Part shown: in pieces, positions 36,501-48,575 of the stretch
How the letters are laid out: each line of letters starts with the position of its first letter
How positions within the stretch are numbered: position 1 is the first letter of the stretch
Origin: Filosporella fistucella
Taxonomy: Eukaryota > Ascomycota > Leotiomycetes > Helotiales
Length of the DNA: 64,000 nt
Assembly: GCA_030077755.1 (NCBI GenBank)
Contig: JAQJZZ010000005.1
Coordinates: 1,488,001 to 1,552,000, forward strand
Direction: 5' to 3'
Made by a program: the position numbers and the translations under genes
The notes under the pieces: model-generated
What the model saw: only the letters and a program-made list of their open reading frames with translations
What the model was told of the DNA's origin: nothing
The model's database searches: none

Positions 36501-38734
36501 AATGCCTCAGGAGGTATGATAAGGTACTGTAAATAAGCTACTCGGCACCCGTTAGTGAAGAAAGAAAAAATCAGTTTGTTGTGTGCACAATTTCAACATC
36601 TTTTCCTATCCAATTGCTGAGTTGAGGATACGATGTGAGCGTTTTTGCCTATTCACAGCGCTCTATGTCCACATCTGCGACCTAGTGAATGTCACATCCC
36701 GGGTAAGATTGCCTTTATTTCCTTTGGTGGGCGTTTCGGTGTGTGATGCACAGCTATGAAGTTGGGTACTGCCTTCGAGCTTTTGTCAGCAGCCAGATCG
36801 ACATAAATTACCCAGCTTGCAGGCAGGATTTAGTTGATTCACCAATCTGAATGCCAGTAAATTAGCGTGCGCTAAGAGGGAATCATCACAGTGTATAATT
36901 GTCTAGGATGAACGCTTCTTTTCTACTCCAGATTCTAAAAAGCTTACACACATCGAAAATAATAGTAGTATTGATATGCCAAATTCCATTTGCGAATAAC
37001 TGCCCAACTCCGAATATTACCAACTATCTATTTCCAAGCTGCCGAGTTAAACGAGTGGGCGCGAAGAAACCAACGATGCAAAAAAAGTTAATAATAGTCT
37101 ATTGTAAGTCCTGAGAAAAGCGCGAGAAAGGTTCCCTTCTCCCCCTTTTCGGCAAAAGAATAAGCGAGGCGACCAAAATTTTGATATTTGAGAAAACAAT
37201 AGGAGAAAAATTTAGCAAAAAAAAACAGCCCAACTTGGAACAACTCTATTGAATTGTAATTTTGGGACCCCCTTTCTAGGTGCTCAGGACATGTCATTAC
37301 TTATCAGGGATTGGACCTTCAAAGTTGCCTTATCAGAATTTCTTCTGCATTCTCCGCAAGCGGAGTTAATCGGCCAGCCAGTTCTCAAATAACGATTATG
37401 CTGCCAAATCTCTCCAAGAGGTGCATGGCAAGCGCGCTAAGCGAGTCCGCATTACAACGTCGGAGCTTATCTTTAGAAATTGTCCGGAAAAACCGACCAA
37501 TTTCCTAGGGGTTGCCTTTGAACTAGCGTCCACCTGACCACTAATTCTGGCGACAGACCAAATCCATGGTCCACCACGTCCCCATTACGCTAGGGAGGAT
37601 GGGTTCGAACCAACGCTCCATGGGTGATCGGGCGAGTACTATTATAACTTGTAAAGGGGTACAGGGCAAATTGACTTGGGACGTGAGCATTTGGGGAGAT
37701 GATCTGTGTCATTGAAATTGCAATATTCACGCACTATATACAATGAGTACAGCCACTTGGATTCGTGTATGGACCGCGTAGAGTCATATTGTAAGCAGTC
37801 CTCTTCTTCGTAATGCTTGAATTGTGGCAAAAACACCGCTCACGCACCAAACATGACGAGATGAAGCATCTCAAGCAGCAACGTAGACTACTGGAGAGGC
37901 TCTTGTGGGAACAGCCCACACTAAACAAGCTCGCTCGACTTCCGGCAGCGGACTAGAAACAACATACAGAGAGCGAATGTGAAGCTGCATGGACAATGCT
38001 CCCAGATCTTCGATTTGGTCTCAAAGAGGTCTGCTCTAGAAAGCAAGATACGTGGTGAAATGAAATTGTTGAACCCCATCAATTTAAACTCTGTGGTCAT
38101 TACCTTGTCTCATCAACAGCAGATCCGTGTTTCAAGACCCAAAGTAAGATCAAGATTCAAACAGCACCGAGGAGCAGGAGATTGCCGCTTCAGACAGTGT
38201 GTCTGAGTCACACGTTTCCATTCCACTGGCGGCTGACAAGAGAGACACAGCCGAGACCCTTGAAGCTATCAATTCATAAGCAAATGGAACGTTGCAAGCT
38301 CGATGAACAAAATCAGTACTGGCAACAAACTTTTCCAGACAGAATACCACAGCATCAAAATAAGGGAGTAAGAGTGGGAGTAGCAAAGCAAAACGCAAGT
38401 AATCCTTACCAAATCCGAAAGACGACGCACGAGACCTGGTAAAACCCAAACACATGGGGCTATATCAACAACACATCATCGTTATACATCTATCCAATCT
38501 CATAATATACATGTCTCTTTCCCATCCATTTCGATTCCAAGTCCCATCCTGAGACTCCGTTTGCCTCTAAAACGCCGTATCCCAAAAGCACAATATTCCC
38601 ATCTGCCCATAATCCGTAACCATAACACCGTAAATCATATCCATGACTCGTTAGTAACAATACTGTCGTCCCATAACATGCTCGTACGCTTGTGGTTCAA
38701 TAAGCATATCATCAGTTCGTTCCGAAGGACATAA
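36501..38734. other. 2.2-kb intergenic region between convergent genes, with a decayed frame
   Basis: No intact gene. It holds the interrupted frame at 37813-38058 (listed separately) and a tRNA B-box-like sequence at 37601-37612 that does not fold into a tRNA. Confidence 0.5.
37813..38058 (+). pseudogene. Possible remnant of a Lys/Arg/Leu-rich protein
   Basis: ATG at 37813 opens a helical, charged frame (KHDEMKHLKQQRRLLERLLW). It is stopped by TAG at 37954 but continues with protein-like composition (CEAAWTMLPDLRFGLKEVC) to a TGA at 38056. No family recognised; it could be chance. Confidence 0.3.
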
Positions 38735-41280
38735 TCAGCGCCCACTCAAAACCAAAACGTGCTGGCCTCGTCTTCCGATCTTCTCGATTCCTAGACATTC
38801 TCGCTCGTTTCGACCCCTATACACCCCAAATGCGAATCTATTCACCTCTCCCGTTTCACCTCCTCTGCCAATTTTCCTAGCAGATAATCTTGCTCTCAAA
38901 TCCGCTTTGCTTCTCGGTGCCCTAAACGCTGCATCGTCCAACATATGGCTGCCATATATAAAGCTGAGGACTTCGGCCATACAAGAGACTGAATGCGGAA
39001 GATGCATTTGAAAGCGGTTTGGAATGAGAGTGAGGACAGCTAAGAGGTAGAGAATCAGGATGGTGAGCAGGACGTAATAGGCTGTAAGGTTGGGTATCAT
39101 TAAGACTGCTCCGGTGGGGGCGGTGAGAGGGAAAAAGAGACCCCCTGCGAGGACGGGAAGTGTGACGAAAATGAAGGAGAAGAGGGAGGTGAGTGCAATG
39201 CGATAATGGCCGTTCTGAAAGGCTTTGAACGTGCAAACGAGAGGTAGATCGGCGGGGTAATCTAGCAGGAGTGATCCTTCTGCAGTAGCTCCATCTGTGT
39301 GTCCTAGTTCGTACCAGGGTTTCAAAACCCTCAGGGCCATGTCGAGAGGTTGGAAGCATAGATACAGCAACATGCCGATTATGGACGGTACGAAGCTGTA
39401 CACAAAGTTGGCAGGAGAATAACCAGCTGAATTCGGAAGCACCGGGAGTAGTGGAGCAAACCCATTGCGGATTGCTGTCGAAGGCAGGAAGGAGACGATG
39501 AAGAGTGCGAGCAGGAAGACGAATGCCGCAACACCCCAAAGCACCACAAAGGTGTCCTTCAAAAACCACGGGATATAGCGAAACCGAGTGTCCGTATTGT
39601 AAAGCTCGGCTGCTTTCTCGATATCTGATACATCGTCATATTCTCCTCCAGTCTTCTCATGAAGCTTCCCAGCTGCCAAGGTGTACTGTCGTGTCGATGC
39701 TCCTTCTTCGCCAATGCAATAGAAGACACCCTGATTTTGATTTGGCGTCCTCCAATATCCCAATCGATCGCTTCTTAGAGCCAATTTGTGTCGAATATCC
39801 TCCTTATTCCTCATGATATCCGTCCCAGGATAATCTCGCAAGCAGTTACTCCTTGGCAGCAAAGCGATAACGTCCGCCAAAGATCGTGGATCCCACATTA
39901 AACCTGTTCTTCGCCGATAGAAAAACAACCCCACTATTACCGTCGCGATCAAAAGCAATATATAAAGAGCAACAAGCGTCCAAGCCACGCCCTGAACGGC
40001 AGTCCATTTCCAATCTCCATCCACTTGGATAACTGCAAACAAACAACTTTGCAATGGTATCGTAAAAATCGCTAACCAGAAGAACGAATTCGCAATGTCA
40101 ATGCTGACACACCCAATCCATCGCGGCCATAACATCGTACGAGGAAATAATCCAACAAATAGGGCATTCGTCCGACTTTTGACATCATCCATAGCCATCA
40201 GCGTATATGGCATAATTCTCGTGATTGCAGTCATAACTCCTTGGACATATACAAATATGCATGCTGCAATTATCTGTGGTAGAAATGAAAACACAAAATA
40301 TCGACCTCCATATATACCACCTGACCAACGAGCCAGACCGTCGTGATAAGTCGAATAAATGGCAGAAAACATGAGGGCAGCGATCATTAAAATGCATAGT
40401 AGCGCGAGCTTGAATATCGAATATGGTCGTAGAATTGTAGGAACGAATGTGAGGTCGGGATAGCGGATTGTATTGTGAGAAGGGTCTACTGGGATGAAGA
40501 TCTCGGGATCGGAGGTTCTTTGTTGCTGGATCGGAACGTTGACTTCAGACGGTTCGGAAAATGAGAGAGGTCTTGTAGCATTAAATGCAAACAATCTTCC
40601 TTCTCCTGGTGACGAACGATGTTTCCGTACGAGGGCAAGAGCCTCTCGTTCACGTTCTGCAGTCATGTATCCAAGTCCATCATCGGCAACAATCCGATTG
40701 ACTGGATAAGAATCTGAGCTTGCAGCAGTAGAAGGCCTCTGTAGAGCCCGAATATCTTCATCGCGAGTCAATTGATCGATAGCAAAGCGAATGTAGGGTG
40801 TATCATCGACGGGCGTTGGCGGACTTGTGTCAAGAGAGAAAACTTCCATCTTCTCCCTCCTCGAGGCTTCTACCTCGTCGCTTTTGATTTGCTCCTCGTC
40901 GAAGCGCACAACCAGAGGGGTGTTTGAATGGTATGCAGAATCATTGGCGCCAATACTGTGTCTGTAATTTTCTGGTCTCAAAGTCTCTGTACTTCTCTCC
41001 AGTGATCGATTTCGTGAAGGGGGAGTCTGCCATCGGACTACCGTTGTGGGATCAGAGATGGTTGAAGTGAGGGAAGGAGAACGGTCGGCTTCGAGACGGA
41101 CATTGAGAGGAGTGACGGGGAGTTCTGATGTAAGTACTCGTTCTAATTGTGGGCGGTGGTCTAAATGGCAGTCAGTCAGCCATGAATGAACAACGCATAG
41201 CATACGAGCAAAGGTGACTGTGAGTGAGTTGGACTCGACTTACGATGCACGATTTGCACGTCTAAGTCTCCTAGATTCAT
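38735..41280 (-). CDS. DUF3433 multi-pass membrane protein
   Basis: Exons (minus) 41280-41244 and 41160-38735 give 820 aa. The uninterrupted frame could be started at 41203, but an upstream ATG (MNLGDLDVQIVH), an intron of 83 nt and the acceptor TTTAG at 41161 give an in-phase, more natural N-terminus. Residues 1-255 are hydrophilic and Ser/Thr/Glu-rich (cytosolic, probably disordered). About eight TM helices follow in two blocks, beginning with FKLALLCILMIAALMFSAIY and TFVVLWGVAAFVFLLALFIV. Each block is a DUF3433 unit (PF11915-like) with the pattern of paired helices and Arg/Trp-rich loops (FPRTMLWPRWIGCVS). The family is fungal and found at the plasma membrane or vacuole in some reports; biochemical function unknown. 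Confidence 0.88.
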
Positions 41281-42356
41281 TCTGTATGGAAGGTCGCAGC
41301 ACGCATATGCAGGTAGCTGGGGAATGCATGGCTTTGGACGGAATTAGTCTGTATTAACGGTTTGGTGAGTGGCCAGGATTCGATGTGCATTTGGATGGCG
41401 GGTTGCTCAAATGCAGGAGGCGGGGGAAATATTCAGCCATCACAATAAAATTTGTCGAGGTCAAACACACTACGGAGGGGTCCCAGGGAAGGTTTGTGAT
41501 GAGCACAAACAGAAAATGTGATATCCAGGGATTTTCCGGCCATTTTTTGGTGAGAAGAGTGATGATAATTTCATTGTTTGGAATGATCCGAGAAGTGCAA
41601 ATGGGATTTAATTTGGTGGAGAAAATATTTCTGCCTCAAGCGCAAGGCGGCAACGGGAGAGCCCGCGCGGGTACTGGCTGCTACCGAAATGTCACTAAAT
41701 AGCAAAGACATTTATACTTCCACGTTAATCTGTACCTAAATTTATAATGACGACGAGACCTTCATTCCAAGCAAATTACCTTAATGAAACTAAGCATAGA
41801 TTCCGCAACTATCGTGCTCAAGTATCACCTAAACAAAGTCATTTGGCTCTCTAAGTCAGCTGGTATCGCACATCACGTGCTCCCAGCCACCTTCTTCATC
41901 TTTCTGAAATATCTTCATCAGCCCAGTTTTCATCCTAGATGGGATCGTCAGACGCTCAGACATGTAGAATATCTCCGAAAGTATGACATCGTGTCTTCAT
42001 AAGCCGACAATTTGTAAGAAATCAATGCCATTGAGGTCAAAGCTGTATTTGAAGCCACTCAATTTGACCCATGGTTTTGGAAATATCTAGGCACTGCTCT
42101 AGCAACAAAATCTCCGGTGAACCAAACTAATACGGTAACTTTCAACCTAGTTCCAGAGCCTCTATTAAGGATCTCTCTCCTTTCGCACTCTCAATCTACC
42201 TGCAACAAGAGCTCATACTAGATAAAGTTCTACGTGGAATTGCGTTGCATCGAATACAAATGTCAGAGGATACAAGCTAAATTCTATATACAAAGTTTCG
42301 CAAGAAACCGGCATTTCAGAATATTATTACCACCGGCAAGAGAGCAAACATGAACC
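41281..42356. other. Intergenic
   Basis: Upstream region of the DUF3433 gene and downstream of the thioesterase gene. Nothing else supported. Confidence 0.5.
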
Positions 42357-43400
42357 TCAAGGAGGAACAACCCCCTCCATAAACTCACACATATCCCTCA
42401 ACTCCGCACCTCCCATCGCATGACTGAGTCCCTCGTACTCCTTCGCAACAACCGCTTCCTCCCCCACAGTATCCACAACCCTCTTTTTCGCATCCCTAAA
42501 CACCCGCATAGGAACAAGCATATCCCTCGTTCCATGCGCCATAAAAATCTTCATTCCTCCTTCTTTCTTAAACCCTTTTCTCCCCTCTCTGATCTTCTTG
42601 CCTCGAGGTAGATAACCGCTCAAGGCGATTACACCTCCGATTTTACCTGAATGGCGGGTGGAAAGTGCTGTCAAGAGGGAAACAGCGCAGCCTTGACTAA
42701 ATCCACCGATTAGGATGCGTGTTGGGGAGACACCTTTGGAGATTTCGGCGTCGATTAGGGAGCAGAGATACTCAGATGATTCGAGGATCTCGTCCTCGTA
42801 ATCGTCACTGAGGGCCTCATCGTCTGTGTTGTCTTCGGTGCTGGCGGTTTTTAGTATTGGCTGATTTGAAGAATGCGTAGCTCATGATGGAAGAGAGCGA
42901 TTGGACGAGAAACACATACGTAGATGAGCGTCCTACTGGAATAGGAGTGAAAGATGTAGGTGTGTACCATGCGGTGCTGTTTGCGTCATGGTTATGTGGT
43001 GCTGTTGGGAATATCCACGTGAGATGCGGCAACTTTTGAGCTGATTGAAATTGTTGTGCTATGTCTATAGTCCAATCCAATTAGCACTCAAATATTGCAT
43101 GAAGTTTGGGATTGAAAGGAAGAAGTTGAGATATCGAAATCTGAGATATACGGAATAGAGTAGTACAAGTATATTGGCATGACTTGGCAGAAACACCTCA
43201 TCCTTGAGGAGCCTGACTATTTTTAATACAAATTACAACATAGATTGATAAACAGCAGAATAGCATCCATAGGACGAATACTCACTCACGAAACCTTCAG
43301 CATCATCACCATACCCGTGCAAAAAGATAAACGAAGCCGGATTCTGAGTCTCCTGTGTAGCTTCTACTCTGATCGGCTGAATCTTCTGGTATTTCTCCAT
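42357..43400 (-). CDS. Acyl-protein thioesterase / carboxylesterase-like alpha/beta hydrolase
   Basis: Exons (minus) 43400-43286, 43064-42920, 42840-42357 give 247 aa; introns are 221 and 79 nt. Phospholipase/carboxylesterase family (PF02230). Features are SFIFLHGYGDDAEGF (oxyanion strand), LPHLTWIFPTAPHN, GGFSQGCAVSLL with nucleophile Ser135, MKIFMAHGTRDMLVP (acid Asp) and EGLSHAMGG (catalytic His). All three catalytic residues are seen. Expected role: depalmitoylation or lysophospholipid hydrolysis in the cytosol. The first donor lies in GTGAGTGAGT; only the second GTGAGT gives a frame that joins exon 2. An alternative ATG at 43427 would add nine residues. The acidic insert TDDEALSDDYEDE near residue 95 is longer than in yeast-type enzymes. 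Confidence 0.88.
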
Positions 43401-44190
43401 CACTGTGCCTCGATCTCGAGGAATCATACAATATTCGAAGTGAAGTCTTGACAAGTAAAAGATTAACAATGTTGGAAATGTTTAAGTTAGTGTTTGGATA
43501 GCTTTTATTCGAAAGTGATTTGAATATATTTTCAGTAATGCTGATGTGAGCATGAACTGGTGGAGGGGTACCCCGCATTGCGGAACGGAACCGGTCGCTT
43601 GGTTCGGGGATAAGGGCCCTTGTTCTGGTTCCTGAATCCTGATCCTGATATGAAGAGGCTGGGCACAGTGGAGCTGGGTAAAACCAGGACAAGAACAAAA
43701 CCATGCGGTGTGATCTATATTTAATACGGAATAGATGAATGACGAGGTGAGGCAGAGCCTCATGAAACTACTCGGGAACGACCTTGATTCATCAAGCCTT
43801 GATAATGGTGTAATAATTCTTCATTCCGCTGAAATACTGTCTCTCGTACTCGAAAATCTAGGAGGCTTCTGAGACATGTTTGAGCTGATGTCAAGAAATC
43901 CTCGAATTGCGAAGTAAATGGCTGGAAAGTAAGCCTTGTTGCCTAATGTTGTCGCACAGACAATCGGCAGCTCAAACATCACAGAACAAATTACATGCAC
44001 AAGGGTTTGTAGCACAAGGCACAAATATTAGCTGTGCGGAATAGCACGACGAAATTGAGAGGAGAAACTAAGAAGCATCAAAGGCCTTAAATTCAAGCCC
44101 GAGGAACTCCGACCCCATGGTATTTGGCAGTAAAAGCAGGAAAATGCAACAGTATATACAAAAATTAAGGAGAATTTGAGTCTCTCCTCG
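43401..44190. other. Intergenic
   Basis: No motif-bearing frame on either strand; probable promoter of the thioesterase gene and 3' region of the four-TM gene. Confidence 0.5.
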
Positions 44191-45092
44191 CTATCTCAAA
44201 TTTTTCCGACTGCTTTCCATCTCATATAATTCCCCATCGTGATGTTCAACGTGAACTTGTGGTATATCTGGACTCCCCATTCCAATGTCGCCTGCTTGAT
44301 GATAGCTAGGTGCCCTATATGCCTCGAATCGCGTATCTCTTTGGTGGTTATAACTCAATCTCCTTCCACCTGGTTGTCCAGTCATAGGTTGTGCCTCCAC
44401 GTCTCTTTGTTGCTCATCCGCGATAAACTGCTTGTATTGTGATGGGTACTCAGTGGAGTATTCGTTTCCAGGGGTCGACAGAGGATGCTCGACTGGTTTG
44501 TAGGATCTCTTTGTTTTGCGGGAACGATGATAGATGACTGAGCCATAGATAAGGGGGATCCAGAATGCCAATCTATAAATTTTAGCAAAGCATATTTAGG
44601 CAGAGGGCTAGAAACTTACAGTAAAATGCCCTCAATCAGAAGTGCAATAGCAGATGCAGTTCGACTTGAGTTATCGACCGCAGCGATAATGTCCATTACG
44701 AAAATTGCAGCCCAGATGGCACTCTTAATCGTATTCATCACGACAAATGTCAACGGCTTCAATTTGTGTCTTGCCAGCAAGATGATTTCGGTAACGGTCA
44801 AGATCAGACATAATGCGCATATACACATCCAGACAGGTATGACTCTATTGAGGATTAGCCAGACACCAACGAGAGGATCAAGAGTAACCTACATCTTTGT
44901 CGTCTTGTTCAAGGCTTCGCCGGTGACCACCGTGTTATTGTTCACATAATAATCATCATTCTTATAGGTGACCAAAACACCCACTGCCAGACCGAGAAGC
45001 GCCAGGAAACCCAGCTCGAGGAACAATTGAATACACCAGAATGGAACCAAGACGGCCTTGCGCCAAGGAGCGTGTCTGTTGTGGGCTGCCAT
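44191..45092 (-). CDS. Four-TM hypothetical membrane protein (268 aa)
   Basis: Exons (minus) 45092-44893, 44844-44620, 44572-44191; two introns of 48 and 47 nt with in-phase junctions inside TM-flanking segments. TM helices: about residues 13-42 (VPFWCIQLFLELGFLALLGL), 70-92 (WMCICALCLILTVTEIILLA), 100-120 (NTIKSAIWAAIFVMDIIAAV) and 126-150 (SAIALLIEGILLLAFWIPLI). An N-glycosylatable Asn-rich loop (NNNTVVTGEALNKTTK) lies between TM1 and TM2. The C-terminal about 115 residues are hydrophilic, with Tyr, Gln and His. The topology resembles MARVEL-type or other small tetraspan fungal proteins, but no diagnostic motif is seen, so the function is left open. Confidence 0.8.
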
Positions 45093-46603
45093 AGTTGTGA
45101 AGAGAGATGTGAGGAGGTGATTGATGTTAGTAGGAAGTCGTAATTCGTAAGTCGCGACACACAAAAGAGACGCCCGCCGACTGGATATATACTTTGACCT
45201 ACAGGAGGATATCAGGCAGCGCGAGGGTGAATCTCCCACATCGAAATAACGCGCAGCAGCTAAGCGGCTGAAAAGTCAACTTCATCGTGCGTCTTGACGC
45301 TCTGGGCCAATCTCAGGCTGACTATGGGGCAGCGAGACAATTTCTTTCTCTTGCTTCGCCATGCGCTCCATGTCGTTTTTCCGCCCAAGGCGTTCAGAGC
45401 TGTCCATATCGAGTCAAGGTGAAGGAGCTGGCGGTGGGTTTGACATGAAGCCATTCGCTTGTTCGGTCGACACAGCCATGTTGAAGTGTGCCAACACGCC
45501 GCATATGCTTAATTTAGAGTGTCTTGGCCAAGTGATTTTCGTTAGCAGGATGCGAAACCTGGTCAAAAGGCTGGAAGGGAGGTTTGTAAGTGGTTGAGCC
45601 TCACGAGCTAGTTTCAAAGACGCAAGTTGTCGGGATGAAATGAGATGTGGATGTGCAATCATAATAATGCAAGGTTGGGGGGAGGAGTGGAAATCTGGTT
45701 GGAAGTCAGCAGTTCCGGTGTGAGGAGTGTAGTCGAGATGGAGATGCAAGGGCAGCGAGGCAGATTTGGGACGAAAGGCAGGGTCCAACACCCAAGCTTT
45801 CCTGCACACATTTGTTGGTTGTTGTGCTTCGAGCTTACCGAGGCTCTGGTTCAAGGAAATTTGACTCCATCGTTGACCTCAAACTTGTCCTGCAAAGCCA
45901 CCACAAACTTTTGTAAACACCAACATGGCAAGGAAGAATTCGACAGCAGTTTGTTTTGACATCAACATCATGTGTTTAAGGTCAATGCATCTAAGGCGTG
46001 CTCCTATATCGCTACGTACTTTTTCCACTTGTCAATTGCACAGTTTTGTATTCTGCCTCGATCCTGCCCAGTATTTCAGGTGGAATATCTCGCGCTTTCT
46101 TTCAATACACAACAAGAGAAGGATATTTCCTAAGCTCATGTTCGTAAGAGAAAATGTTCTCTGCAAATATTCCTTGTCTTCCAGAATCTGCTCTTCAAAG
46201 CCGGGCTGCCGCCAGGCTTCAGCAAGTTGAAAGTTTCAATAATAGAAGCCACGGTTTCGCTTTGTCCTCCCTGATATTTCTATCTATTGAGAGAACTAAA
46301 ATTAAAGGGAAAAAGCTCCCTTCGTTTCGAAGACACTTACAAAAACTTTGAATAGATATATAGTAACGAGATTCATGTTGCGCTGAGCTGATGCCCTAGC
46401 AGTTGAACATCAACTTCAACTTTGACAGAACACGCCCTATTTTATCAATCCTTTAGATTCCCCTTCTTTTAGCTATTAGAAATCACTCCTCTGTTTTATC
46501 TAAGCTATAGCAAACCCAAAGCGTTATCTATTTCAAGAAATCATGTTGCTATTGTATCTCAATATGAAAACAAAATACAATTTCCCATATACAGAGTGTA
46601 TGT
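45093..46603. other. Intergenic, 1.5 kb
   Basis: Contains a 146-codon minus-strand frame (45414-45854) without domain or splice support. Otherwise AT-rich sequence, probably upstream of the four-TM gene and downstream of the broken dioxygenase. Confidence 0.5.
45185..45191 (-). promoter_or_regulatory. TATA-like element
   Basis: TATATAT on the minus strand about 95 nt upstream of the four-TM protein ATG. Confidence 0.35.
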
Positions 46604-47507
46604 TTACTTATCCCAGCCAAGCCAAACCGAAATATCCTCCACATCCTTCGACCATAAACCTGCAGACCCCTTCGGCCACTGAGAGCGAAAACCTAAGAAT
46701 CTCTGAGCGCCGGGTGAGGCGCTCTTGACGATTGATCTATCGATAATGAGCGAGTGGGCCTTCTCCTGGGAGAAACCGAAGTGCAAATAGCGAGAGAGAT
46801 CAGACGGCGATAGTAGTCCTTTGTGGTGTTTGCGCCGCCACTGTGAACGACACGGTCATTGATGGTGAGAACATCACCAGAGTCCAACTCAACTGGCACG
46901 GCACCGGTATAGTCGTCGAGTCGATGGGCATCGGGATCATCAGTATACTCCCACTTGTGGCTACCAGGTATGACAAGTGTGGCCCCGTTTTCGGCACGGG
47001 TGTCAGTCAGGGCAATGAGAAAGTTCAGGTACGTGTCAGGACCCTTCTGGCCCATGGCATAGAACGGCCACCAGTTGCCAGCATCGCGATGCAGAAGCTG
47101 CTTGGGATTGCCAGGTCCAATCTCAATGGTAGACGCCGTACTGAGCCAGTATTCCTCAACGTGTTTGCCAATAACTTCCTCGCACACAGCATGTAAGAAG
47201 TTATCGTCGATAATAGATTCCCTCCACGTCTGGCTTATGGTCGTCAAGTCGGTGCAGCGCTGTGTGTTTCGGTCTTGAAAGTCCTTCAAATGCTCCGAGA
47301 CTTCCAAATCACCGCCCGTCTTGGTATCCTGGAGATGCGGGTCCAGGTCAGCGTTGAAGCCAGCCCCCAGTTCTGGGGAAAGAAAGCCATGCACAACGAC
47401 ACCGCCATGGCGAGCAACGAGACGAGCAACCTCTTCTGGTGCTGTAGTTTTAGGCACCCAAGCAAGGGGGCATTGGGGGCAGTTTGAGAAGCTGAAATGG
47501 CCATCAT
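46604..47507 (-). pseudogene. Phytanoyl-CoA dioxygenase-like (PhyH) gene with two single-base frameshifts
   Basis: The core frame (47457 to about 46795) is a PhyH-type Fe(II)/2-oxoglutarate oxygenase. It has HGGVVVHGFLSPEL, the metal-binding pair in QLLHRDAGNWWPFY (His and Asp), LIALTDTRAENGATLVIPGSH, and the distal His in INDRVVHSGGANTT followed by an Arg-bearing YRRLIS. The natural ATG (47507 or 47504, MAISASQTAPNA) is in another frame and would join only if one more G were present in the GGG at 47457-47459. The natural C-terminus (HFGFSQEKAHSLI..., ending 46604) is also offset by one base near 46795. No intron with GT..AG bridges either shift. Either a recent pseudogene or two sequence errors. 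Relatives act on lipids or in secondary metabolism; substrate unknown. Confidence 0.75.
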
Positions 47508-48575
47508 GGTTGTTGTATTGGGATTTTGCTGCTATCTTGCTGCTGTGGCATGTAAGGAGACAGATTCAATGGGCCGTTGAAATGTTGAAGGACTAACTGA
47601 TATGTGATCTGATTGATATATGCGGAGTAGCAACTCGAGCACACTGGCAGGATGTATGACTGATCGTTGGATCTATGGATGAATGAATAATCATCTCAAG
47701 CCTGACCGGCCTAGCATGGCTCTTTCTATCTCGGCCCTCCTCAGCAATTATCATACCAATCTTCCTTCCATCCCCTACGCTCTCCCTCGCTCACAATATC
47801 ATGGCTCTCTGTGTTCCATCCACGTGAGGTCGATTTCGGTCTTCCGCCACATGGGCTTCCACGTACCACGAGTACACATGAGATATTGTAGGTTCGAAGC
47901 ACCGAACTGGTGGAGCACCATATTGTGGGGAAATTGAGTTTGCGGGAAGCCGAATCTGCGGTGATGTGGAGCCTCCATCCACAAATGTCAAGATCCGAAC
48001 AGTGCCCTACCATCCCGGATCCGAGATAAGCTGGAGGCGGCTGGAATGTCCACAAGCTGAAAGGGTGAAGCGTTCTAGCAAACTGTTAGCTGGAATAGTT
48101 CCAATGACAAGTTCCATGACTCGGAATCCCTAGAAATTGGCGATAAAAGACCCTGTATCGCGAGCATGGCACCCGAGATCAAGCCGATCTCCATTCGTTG
48201 ACATATTTGTGGATGTATTTTTATGCCCTAGCATACCTGCTTATCTGTATACCTGTAGGGTACAGTATTGTATTGTACAAACAGCCTCAAAATAGCTCTA
48301 CAAACGGAACAATTCCTGGATACTGGCTTGAAGTTAGCAACTTCCCCACAATTTGAGTTGAGTAACAACAATATCAAGATTAAAGACTGTAAGCTGGATT
48401 ATCTCTATACAAGCTTCCATCTCTTATAATGAGCCTCTTATGATATGATTGAAATCTGATCTATGCCTTTATATTTTCAGGCCCGACAAATTCCAAAATC
48501 TCTGTTGTATCTTTCGCCGCTTTGTCCCTTGTCACCATTGACAGTCTACCTTACCACGGCCATTCAATAACTCAA
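47508..48575. other. Intergenic, no supported gene
   Basis: Several short overlapping frames on both strands between 47680 and 48060, without motifs. Confidence 0.45.

Noticed and set aside
37601..37612. tRNA B-box-like sequence (GGGTTCGAACCA)
   Set aside because: Neither strand gives a paired T stem, acceptor stem and anticodon arm at the right distances; at most a tRNA-derived remnant.
38922..39569. 215-codon second frame on the minus strand
   Set aside because: Overlaps the DUF3433 coding exon in another frame; the DUF3433 frame has clear TM helices and family pattern.
41161..41203. Start of the DUF3433 frame at 41203
   Set aside because: An upstream ATG at 41280 with a consensus donor and acceptor gives a better N-terminus and removes this segment as intron.
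45414..45854. 146-codon minus-strand frame
   Set aside because: No domain, no introns, unremarkable composition; not supported by neighbours.
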